From contig JBCDGJ010000249.1 of the NCBI GenBank assembly GCA_038757945.1, forward strand, positions 1-6,015: a stretch of 6,015 nt of DNA. Direction: 5' to 3'. The notes beneath the pieces are model-generated. The model searched no databases. It saw nothing but the letters and a program-made list of their open reading frames with translations, and was not told where the DNA came from. Shown here in pieces: positions 1 to 5,043 of this stretch. Position numbers and translations under genes: made by a program. The DNA comes from CALHVX01 sp038757945. GTDB taxonomy: Bacteria; Pseudomonadota; Gammaproteobacteria; Pseudomonadales; Azotimanducaceae. Every line of letters begins with the position of its first letter. Position 1 is the first letter of the stretch.

Positions 1-384
1 GCCCCCGAGATAGGAAAACGGAGCAAAGAGACCAACGCCGAGCGCTCCGGCGAGCGGATAGTCCCGCAGCAGCGACAGGCTGTGGTTGACCGACAGCGCG
101 ACGCCGAACCACAACAGGGCGATCCACAGGGGCGCGAACGGTCGGTCATCAAAAATCATGATCCCGGACTGCACCCAGAGCGTGTCCAGCAACCAGCCGA
201 CCGGCACCAGCCAGGACGCCAATCGCAGGTCGGAGCGCCAGCCGGGCAACTTGAGAATAGAAATGAGGAGCACACCTGCGGCCAGTACCGCAAGGGGCCA
301 GAGACCGTAGATGCCCGTGCCGATGACTGCAGCAAACCACAGAAGTTGGAACAGGACCGCGTTGGTTACCGTTGCGCGTTGCAT
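1..384 (-). CDS. DUF2878 family integral membrane protein, N-terminal part (gene runs off the left edge)
   Basis: Reading the minus strand from an ATG at 384-382 gives 128 codons with no stop up to the window edge. An in-frame TAA at 414-412 limits upstream extension. The product is very hydrophobic, with helices at about residues 8-27, 30-46, 53-74, 84-103 and 110-127, so it is an inner-membrane protein. Several features match my recollection of DUF2878: the start NAVLFQLLWFAAV, an Asp in the third helix (D67), the APLW..LLW stretch at 84-92, and the NHSL motif at 100-103 followed by Leu-rich sequence. The family's function is unknown to me. Its genes often sit beside cyclopropane-fatty-acid synthase-like methyltransferases, DUF1365 and FAD-oxidoreductase genes, so a membrane-lipid role is possible but only inferred. 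The ribosome site is weak (GAG about 12 bases upstream). The gene is divergent from the NTF2-like gene at 722. The family call is from memory, not from a search. Confidence 0.82.
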   Translation of the reverse strand, partial: MQRATVTNAVLFQLLWFAAVIGTGIYGLWPLAVLAAGVLLISILKLPGWRSDLRLASWLVPVGWLLDTLWVQSGIMIFDDRPFAPLWIALLWFGVALSVNHSLSLLRDYPLAGALGVGLFAPFSYLGG

Positions 385-408
385 TGCATAAAAGCGCTCG
401 TTTTCAGG

Positions 409-447
409 CTCTTAAGTCTTCGAGCCAGTCGGTCAATCGCCTGTCAA
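409..447 (-). promoter_or_regulatory. Possible promoter of the DUF2878 gene
   Basis: On the minus strand there are two -35-like boxes, TTGACA (447-442) and TTGACC (436-431). TTGACC lies 16 bases before TAAGAG (414-409), a weak -10 match, or 15 bases before TTAAGA (415-410). A transcript would start about 20 bases before the ATG at 384. The -35 boxes are good and the -10 is poor, so this may need an activator or use an alternative sigma factor. The TAAGA string resembles the -10 element reported for some group ECF sigma/ChrR promoters, but no matching TGATC -35 is present at the right distance. Confidence 0.35.
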
Positions 448-461
448 GCGGTACTCAAGCG
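432..461. repeat. Three helically phased TCAA(G/T)CG repeats
   Basis: TCAATCG (433-439), TCAAGCG (444-450) and TCAAGCG (455-461) follow one another with exact 11-base spacing, about one DNA helical turn. They overlap the putative -35 boxes of the DUF2878 promoter. Such an arrangement is typical of a regulator binding the same face of the DNA, but the regulator is unknown and chance cannot be excluded for a 7-base motif. Confidence 0.45.
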
Positions 462-576
462 CGGGATTGCGCGAGCTGATCCGTGTGTCGTCGCACAGAG
501 CGGACCAAACCCGGCGCCGCACGTCGCGCCTCAACAACGCCGTGCACGCGCGCTGCGACCCGTTGGTTTCACGCCC

Positions 577-592
577 GTTTGTTCGTTCAAAC
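577..592. repeat. Small inverted repeat GTTTG-N6-CAAAC
   Basis: GTTTG (577-581) and CAAAC (588-592) are exact inverted arms around a 6-base centre whose middle CG is also self-complementary. It lies about 130 bases before the NTF2-like start and could be an operator half of the divergent region. The arms are short, so support is modest. Confidence 0.3.
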
Positions 593-621
593 ATCTTTAA
601 AAGGGCCCTCGGATGAGCTGG

Positions 622-692
622 TTCACAGCCTTACAAACCCTTCACGGGCCGGGCGCCCGGGTCACAAGCGATTCACCGATACAAACCTTTAC
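622..692 (+). repeat. Imperfect direct repeat upstream of the NTF2-like gene, flanking a 12-base palindrome
   Basis: The pattern TTCAC - TACAAACC - (C/T)TT(C)AC occurs twice: at 622-626, 632-639 and 640-645, then at 672-676, 680-687 and 688-692. The 8-base TACAAACC core is identical and offset by 48 bases. Between the copies is a perfect palindrome, CCGGGCGCCCGG, at 649-660. This may be a pair of regulator sites in the promoter region of the gene starting at 722. No T-run follows the palindrome, so it is not a terminator. Confidence 0.45.
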
Positions 693-721
693 TAGGCGCA
701 TCGCAAACAATTCTCATCATC

Positions 722-1309
722 ATGAAACCGCTGCTTTACCTTGCCAGTGGCGCCGCGCTCGCCGTTGTCGCCATCGCGCTGTTCGCAACGCTGCTCGCAC
801 CGGCAGCTTCCGAAGGAAGTTATCCGGCACGCTACCTCGAAGCGCTGGAGGCTCACGCGGGCGTTCCGGTCGAAGACGCGCACTTCGACCCCTTCGTCCA
901 GTTCGTTACCCACATGTCGACGCCGGACTGGCGCGATTACTTTGACCGCGTGTATGCCGACACCCTGCATTTCTCAGATACGCTGACGGTACTCAACAGC
1001 AATACCGTGCTGGGTGAGTACTACGGGCGCCTGCACGCAGCCGGCGCACAAACCAGCGTTCGGGTGATCAGCCGTCAGATCAGCGGCAACGACGGCTACC
1101 TGCTGTGGGAGATGCAGAGCGATTTCAAACCGCTCGGCACCCCGCGCCGCAGCCATACCATCGGTGTCACCCATCTGCGTTTCGACGCGGCAGGCCGGGT
1201 CATCCTGCATCAGGATTTCTGGGACGCCGCCCAGGGTTTCTACCAGCATCTGCCGCTGATGGGGACGGCCATCCGCAGCGTGCGTGACAGCCTGCAGCCG
1301 GAAGCCTGA
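722..1309 (+). CDS. Membrane-anchored NTF2-like (SnoaL-type) protein
   Basis: The protein has 195 residues. Residues 4-27 form one strongly hydrophobic segment ending near Ala-Pro-Ala-Ala-Ser, so it is either an uncleaved N-terminal anchor or a signal peptide, and the rest would face the periplasm. Residues about 35-188 look like a single NTF2/SnoaL-like cone fold: a helical start (YLEALEAH, then WRDYFDRVY), the core strands VLGEYYGRL and VRVISRQISGND, and the closing strands GVTHLRFDAAGRVILHQD followed by FWDAAQGFY. The (D/H)xDFWDAA..FY..LP..G ending matches NTF2-like proteins found beside DUF2878, short-chain dehydrogenase and FAD-oxidoreductase genes. Such domains act as small-molecule binders or enzymes; no substrate can be read here. 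The ATG at 722 lacks a clear Shine-Dalgarno sequence. The stop is one base before the next gene, so the two are probably co-transcribed. Confidence 0.85.
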   Translation: MKPLLYLASGAALAVVAIALFATLLAPAASEGSYPARYLEALEAHAGVPVEDAHFDPFVQFVTHMSTPDWRDYFDRVYADTLHFSDTLTVLNSNTVLGEYYGRLHAAGAQTSVRVISRQISGNDGYLLWEMQSDFKPLGTPRRSHTIGVTHLRFDAAGRVILHQDFWDAAQGFYQHLPLMGTAIRSVRDSLQPEA

Positions 1310-1310
1310 C

Positions 1311-2012
1311 ATGACGCCTGGACGGCGGTTCCTGCGGCAGCCTTCACTGCTGCTACTCACGCTGCTGGCCGGGGCTGCATCCGCTGCCGGGACGGCCGAC
1401 GATGGCGAGCGCATACCGGCACCCCTGAACTTTAACGTCAGCCTCAACGATCGCTCGCTCGGCAGCGTGTCCTACCGCTTCAAAGCCGTTGATGCGGGCA
1501 TCGAAGTTAACGCCGAGACCCGCCTCGACTTCCGGCTGGCCTTCGTTTCGCTGTTCAAGTACCGCCACGCGGTCCGCGAAATCTGGCGTGACGGCTGCCT
1601 TTCGGAGCTCGAATCGAGCACCAACGACAACGGCGACCGATATGCGGTCGCGGCGGAACGACAGGCCGCAGGCCTGTTCGTGCGACGGACGCTGCCCGAT
1701 CTCGAAGCGGGCGCAGAAGAAGCACTGCTAGAAGCCGATTGCCATGCCACCTTCGCCTACTGGGATCCCGAGCTGCTCAAGCACCAGCAGCTGTTGAATG
1801 CACAGACGGGAAAGCTCGAGCCGGTCACAGTGCGCGATCTCGGCATCGAAACCGGTGCCGGCGAAGCACAGCGGCACCTTGTGGTCGACCTGGCCTCCGC
1901 GCCGGACATTCATCTGTGGTACCGCGCCAGCGATCAGCGTTGGCAGCGCCTCGAGAATGAAGTTCCGCGTGGCACGCTGACCTATACGGTCCAGCCTGAC
2001 GGCGCCGACTGA
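1311..2012 (+). CDS. Secreted DUF6134-type protein of unknown function
   Basis: The ATG at 1311 lies one base after the NTF2-like stop and has GGAAG (1300-1304) at good ribosome-site distance. A GTG at 1284 in the same frame would overlap the previous gene and add residues before the signal peptide, so it is less likely. The product is 233 residues. Residues 1-25 are a signal peptide (Arg-rich start, LLLLTLLAGA core, ASA cleavage site). The mature part is mainly beta: FNVSLNDRSLGSVSYRF (41-57), a following strand with DFRLAFVSLFKYRH (73-86), the basic/aromatic REIWRDGCLSELES (89-102) and TNDNGDRYAV. ATFAYWDPELL (146-156) and LLNAQTG (161-167) come next. These are the landmarks I associate with DUF6134. 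C96 and C144 could form a disulfide. The role is unknown; a periplasmic beta-barrel or lipid-binding fold is only a guess. No terminator is visible in the 39 bases before the convergent gene. Confidence 0.8.
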   Translation: MTPGRRFLRQPSLLLLTLLAGAASAAGTADDGERIPAPLNFNVSLNDRSLGSVSYRFKAVDAGIEVNAETRLDFRLAFVSLFKYRHAVREIWRDGCLSELESSTNDNGDRYAVAAERQAAGLFVRRTLPDLEAGAEEALLEADCHATFAYWDPELLKHQQLLNAQTGKLEPVTVRDLGIETGAGEAQRHLVVDLASAPDIHLWYRASDQRWQRLENEVPRGTLTYTVQPDGAD

Positions 2013-2051
2013 TCGCCGTAAACCGACACGATGCGCACCAGCGACCTCGCC

Positions 2052-3413
2052 TCAGCGCGCCAGCGCTGCACGACCGGACCCTAACGAGGGCGCTGTAGCG
2101 GCAGCCGCCGGCTCAATGTCCAGCAGCTCGGCAACGGTGGGGGCCACGCTGAGCATCGAATAGGTTTCGACTGATGCTTGGGGTTCAATCCCGCGGCCGC
2201 CGGCAACCCAGATGCCGTGCATGGCGGGCAACGTCGGATCATAGCCGTGCCCGCCAAAGGTCCAGCCGAGCTTCCAGCCCGTTCGATTCACCCAGCCGGT
2301 GAAGCCGCCGGCCATCCGCAGCACCAGCGGCGGTGGTGCCGCAATGATCAGATCCCCGGTCCGCTGCGGGTGGCTGATGCCCCAGTGGTCCGGCTCCGCA
2401 CCGGGCCGATAGACCTCGAGCCGTGGCTCGAGCGCGCGCAGCACCGCCGCCGCCCGCTCCACCATAGCTGGATCCTTCAGAAAAAGATGGCACAGGGTAC
2501 TGCCGCTGAGCGTTGCCGGAATGCCTGCTTCAGCCAGCGCTGCAGCCGCCGGTACAAACTCCCCCGCAGGGGTCATGCCGTGATCGCTGACGACCATCAG
2601 GGTCACCTCGCCCCAACCCGGTCCCGCCTCGATGCCGTCCATCAGCCGGCCGAGCTCGACATCCTGGGCTTCGAGCGCGTCGCGCACCCGCCCGCCATCG
2701 GGGCCAAAGCGATGTCCTGCGAGGTCAGCGCCGCGCCAGTAGGCCATGATCAGGCGCGGGCGTTCTGCGTCCGGCAGCATCAGCCACTTTAGGATCTGAT
2801 CGACCTTAGCCGCTTCCGGCCGCCGGGCATCAAACGGCGCCTCACGGTAGGTTGCACGCTGCCCGCGCCAGTCCCGTTCGGAGCCAACCCAGAAGTACAC
2901 CGCGCTGGTGACGCGTTGCCGCTCGGCAGTGATCCACAGGGGCTCCGCTTCGAGCCAGCGGGTATCGGCATCCATGTGGTACCAACCGCGCTCCCGGTCG
3001 AAGAAGTGGTTGTCGACAATGCCATGCTGATGGGGCAACACGCCGGTCGCGAGCGAGACATGTGCGGGAAACGTGTTGGCAGGCATCACCGAACGCAGCC
3101 GTCCCTGCATCCCGAGCCGCGCCAGCGCGCTCAGATGCGGCAGCGTGGCGAGCTCCAGCGCATCGTGGCGGGTGCCGTCCCAGGACAGCAGTATGACCGT
3201 ACCCCGATCGAGCGCAGCGTCTGCGGTCACACCCATGGCCTCGCCGGGCCCAAGCCGGGACCCAGCCTCGGCGCTGCTGACCAGCGGCCAGACCAATAGC
3301 AGCGCGACGGTCAGCGGCCACCACAGGTGCCAGGGGAAAATCAGTAGGAGCTCCGAGCGAACAGGCCCGGAGGATCGAGGCGAGCCAGCCTCGGCAAGTT
3401 CAGGCATGGGCAT
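2052..3413 (-). CDS. Exported NPP-type alkaline phosphatase superfamily phosphodiesterase
   Basis: From the ATG at 3413-3411 the protein has 453 residues, near the usual size for bacterial ectonucleotide pyrophosphatase/phosphodiesterases. The frame stays open to a TTG at 3470, and a second ATG is at 3407. None has a clear ribosome site, so the start is uncertain. A hydrophobic stretch at about residues 21-46 ending SSAEA is a signal peptide or anchor, so the enzyme acts in the periplasm. The two-metal site looks complete: D79 (SWDG), nucleophile T114 (ANTFPAH), N135 (IVDN), D230 and H234 (ADLAGHRFGP), D277-H278 (SDHGM) and H389 (GGHGYDP). The family hydrolyses phosphodiester or pyrophosphate bonds in nucleotides or lipid head groups; the substrate is not evident. 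Two departures are visible: TFPAH replaces the common TFPNH, and GAD replaces the common Pro-Asp before LAGH. It is probably the last gene of the operon starting at 4926. Confidence 0.9.
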   Translation of the reverse strand: MPMPELAEAGSPRSSGPVRSELLLIFPWHLWWPLTVALLLVWPLVSSAEAGSRLGPGEAMGVTADAALDRGTVILLSWDGTRHDALELATLPHLSALARLGMQGRLRSVMPANTFPAHVSLATGVLPHQHGIVDNHFFDRERGWYHMDADTRWLEAEPLWITAERQRVTSAVYFWVGSERDWRGQRATYREAPFDARRPEAAKVDQILKWLMLPDAERPRLIMAYWRGADLAGHRFGPDGGRVRDALEAQDVELGRLMDGIEAGPGWGEVTLMVVSDHGMTPAGEFVPAAAALAEAGIPATLSGSTLCHLFLKDPAMVERAAAVLRALEPRLEVYRPGAEPDHWGISHPQRTGDLIIAAPPPLVLRMAGGFTGWVNRTGWKLGWTFGGHGYDPTLPAMHGIWVAGGRGIEPQASVETYSMLSVAPTVAELLDIEPAAAATAPSLGSGRAALAR

Positions 3414-3499
3414 CAAGGTGACGACGGCGAAGACCCGTCGCAGCTTGCGGCGCGGCGCCCGCCAGGGCAACCGCCACGCTCAGCGAGAGCGTCAGCCGT

Positions 3500-4219
3500 T
3501 CAGGAGCTGCGGGCTTCGAGCGTCGATTCGCGGGCGAGCTCGAGCTGCTGATGCAGCACCTTCAGGGACTTGGCCTGCAGCTCGCGCTCGCGCTCCAGTT
3601 CCCGCACCCGGTTCTGCTCCCGCGACACGGCATCCTGCAGGCGCTCCTGCTCCGTGGCCCGCTGCCGCAACCGCTGGCTGAGCTCTTCGGCCTCGCGCTG
3701 ATAGTCCTGCTGCGTTCCGACCAGCTCGAGCTGAATCCGCGCGGCGGCTAGCTCCTCTTTCTGCTGCTCGATCTGTTTGTGCAGCGAAGCGAGCAACGCA
3801 TCGCTGACGTTATCTTCCAGCCCGGTGTCGGAAGGATCTGAACGCTCTGCCTCGATCAGGGCTTCACCGGCAATGAGCCCATCGGCAGCCGCAGCCTGTG
3901 CCTCGGCGAGCTGACCCTTGAGCCGCTGGATCTCCAGCTCCTTCTCCCGCAGCTTGTGGGCAAGCTGCTCGTCCTGCACCCGGGAGCCCTGTACTTCGGG
4001 CGGCTCCTCGCGCTCGCGCGTGAGCTGACGGATTTTTTCATCCCGCGCCCGGATCTGGGATTCGAGCTGTGGGACCTTGGATCTGCTGTCGGACAGGTCG
4101 CGCTGCGCCTGTTCTTCACGCTGCTGCGCCGCAAAATTCCGCAGCAGCCAGCCGGCAGCGCCACCAAGCAGCAACGCCAGGGCCAGGTAAACAAATATCT
4201 TCAGTATCAGAAAGATCAT
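3500..4219 (-). CDS. Inner-membrane-anchored coiled-coil protein
   Basis: The protein has 239 residues. Residues 2-27 form one transmembrane helix (FLILKIFVYLALALLLGGAA and following residues). The rest is almost entirely charged and helical. Heptad-like Glu/Arg/Gln/Leu sequence at about 32-112 and 142-235 predicts two long coiled coils, separated by an acidic linker (about 113-141: ERSDPSDTGLEDNVSD) likely to be a hinge. There is no catalytic motif and I recognise no named family. The start is firm: its ATG (4219-4217) overlaps the stop of the OmpA-like gene as ATGA, implying translational coupling. It may be a scaffold or spacer working with the peptidoglycan-binding partner; that is inference from the operon alone. 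Coiled-coil composition gives spurious matches to many unrelated proteins, so homology claims from simple searches should be distrusted. Confidence 0.85.
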   Translation of the reverse strand: MIFLILKIFVYLALALLLGGAAGWLLRNFAAQQREEQAQRDLSDSRSKVPQLESQIRARDEKIRQLTREREEPPEVQGSRVQDEQLAHKLREKELEIQRLKGQLAEAQAAAADGLIAGEALIEAERSDPSDTGLEDNVSDALLASLHKQIEQQKEELAAARIQLELVGTQQDYQREAEELSQRLRQRATEQERLQDAVSREQNRVRELERERELQAKSLKVLHQQLELARESTLEARSS

Positions 4220-4926
4220 GAGGAGCGTCCCAGCACGCGAAATTCCACCCGGCGATTAGCCTGTCGTCCCGTTGCGCTCCGGTTGTCGGCGATGGGCTGC
4301 GTTTCACCGTAGCCCCGGGCGATGATGTTCTCCTGCGCAACCCCGCTGCCGGCAAGATAACGGCGCACCGCTTCGGCACGACGCTGGCTCAGCTTCAGGT
4401 TGATTGCACTGTCTCCTTCGGCATCGGTGTGGGCAGCAATCTCGACCTGCACGCCACAGTTGCGGATGACGGCCGCAAGCATGCCGAGCAGCGGCAGGCT
4501 CGCTTCGCTCAGATCTGCCCGTCCGCTCTTGAACACCACCCGCTCTTCCCGCAGGTAGCGATCGAACTCGCGCTGGCAGGTGCCCGCTTCGCCGATGACC
4601 GCAATCTCGTTGCGCACTTCCGTCACGCCATCCACCGCGGCCGCCTGCAGCTCGGCCTGCTGCTTGGCCTCGAAGTCTGGCGCAGCACCGGTCAGCACGA
4701 CCCGCTGGCCCTGCGCTTCGACGCTGGTCCAGAACAACGCATCGGTGTCATCGGTTGCCGCAACGGCTGCGGTCACGCTGGTACCCAACTCGTCCTCGAT
4801 GGCGCCCGCCTCAGAGAAGACGGCAATGAAAACCAGGCACAGAAACAGCGCGCCGGTTCCGGTGAGGATCTCGAAGGGGGAAAAGTCCAAATCCATTTCT
4901 GTCAACAATTCCCAGGTCCCACGCAT
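4216..4926 (-). CDS. BON-OmpA family peptidoglycan-binding envelope protein
   Basis: The protein has 236 residues. A hydrophobic segment at about 19-37 (EILTGTGALFLCLVFIAVF) anchors it in the inner membrane with the rest in the periplasm. Residues about 63-110 resemble one BON domain (VEAQGQRVVLTGAAPD, then VDGVTEVRNEI). Residues about 128-233 are an OmpA C-terminal domain: VVFKSGRADLS, HTDAEGD, LSQRRAEAVRRYL, IIARGYGETQPIADN and NRRVEFRV. By alignment to E. coli OmpA, the diaminopimelate-binding pair is D168 and R183, both present, so peptidoglycan binding is likely. C117 and C157 flank the start of the OmpA fold and probably form a disulfide. The ATG at 4926 is preceded by an in-frame TAA 24 bases upstream; ATG at 4896 (MDLDFSPFEIL) is a good alternative, and neither has a Shine-Dalgarno sequence. 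It is the first gene of the three-gene envelope operon and is divergent from the gene at 5044. Confidence 0.9.
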   Translation of the reverse strand: MRGTWELLTEMDLDFSPFEILTGTGALFLCLVFIAVFSEAGAIEDELGTSVTAAVAATDDTDALFWTSVEAQGQRVVLTGAAPDFEAKQQAELQAAAVDGVTEVRNEIAVIGEAGTCQREFDRYLREERVVFKSGRADLSEASLPLLGMLAAVIRNCGVQVEIAAHTDAEGDSAINLKLSQRRAEAVRRYLAGSGVAQENIIARGYGETQPIADNRSATGRQANRRVEFRVLGRSS

Positions 4927-4981
4927 TGTGTCGTGGCTGCGACGGCGTTAGTGCGACCGGGTTCGCAAACACGGCGTTGCA

Positions 4982-5005
4982 TGCCCGACCGGCGCAGGCC
5001 GGGCA
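4982..5005. repeat. GC-rich dyad between divergent genes
   Basis: TGCCCG (4982-4987) and CGGGCA (5000-5005) are exact inverted arms. After one mismatch, CC/GG pairs extend the stem, leaving a 6-base loop (GGCGCA). No T-run follows in either direction, so an intrinsic terminator is unlikely. Its place between the OmpA-like gene and the TATAAT box at 5032 suits an operator, or simply a GC-rich chance hairpin. Confidence 0.4.
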
Positions 5006-5031
5006 CGGGTTCCGTCACCGGACTCGCCCGC

Positions 5032-5037
5032 TATAAT
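5032..5037 (+). promoter_or_regulatory. Consensus -10 box (TATAAT) of the halogenase-like gene
   Basis: A perfect TATAAT sits in otherwise very GC-rich DNA, six bases before the GTG at 5044. A sigma-70 transcript would start at or next to that GTG, so the mRNA would be leaderless or nearly so. The -35 region at about 5009-5015 (GTTCCGT) is a poor match, so the promoter may be weak or activator-dependent. Confidence 0.55.
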
Positions 5038-5043
5038 CGCGCG

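Larger units (their letters stand above)
385..721. promoter_or_regulatory. Divergent intergenic control region
   Basis: These 337 bases separate the minus-strand DUF2878 gene from the plus-strand NTF2-like gene. I see no credible protein in either strand: open frames here are Arg/Pro-rich shadows with no family character. The part nearest the NTF2 gene is less GC-rich than the flanking coding DNA. The region holds TTGAC-type boxes facing DUF2878, an 11-base phased TCAA repeat (432-461), a dyad (577-592), a perfect 12-base palindrome (649-660) and an imperfect direct repeat (622-645 and 672-692). This density suits a regulated two-way promoter. I found no convincing sigma-70 promoter or Shine-Dalgarno sequence for the plus-strand gene. 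Confidence 0.6.

Noticed and set aside
478..483. TGATCC as an ECF sigma (RpoE/ChrR-type) -35 element
   Set aside because: No fitting -10 element (CGTA or TAAGA type) is found 16-18 bases downstream, so the hexamer alone is not enough.
82..600. A 172-codon plus-strand open frame across the DUF2878 gene and into the control region
   Set aside because: Its product is Arg/Gln/Pro-rich with no fold or family character, and it is antisense to a clear membrane protein with conserved motifs.
649..660. CCGGGCGCCCGG palindrome as a transcription terminator
   Set aside because: It has no loop and no following T-run, and there is no gene end next to it.
974..1447. A 157-codon minus-strand open frame opposite the NTF2-like and DUF6134-type genes
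   Set aside because: It is the antisense of two recognisable proteins in high-GC DNA and shows no signal, domain or ribosome site of its own.
2061..2095. CAGCGC...GCGCTG and CCCT...AGGG inverted repeats as a terminator near the convergent gene ends
   Set aside because: They lie inside the phosphodiesterase coding region, the long arms leave a 23-base loop, and no T-run follows on either strand.
2178..3681. Several plus-strand open frames of 127-204 codons opposite the phosphodiesterase
   Set aside because: They mirror the codon pattern of the minus-strand enzyme, which has all its catalytic residues; their own sequences are low in hydrophobic order.
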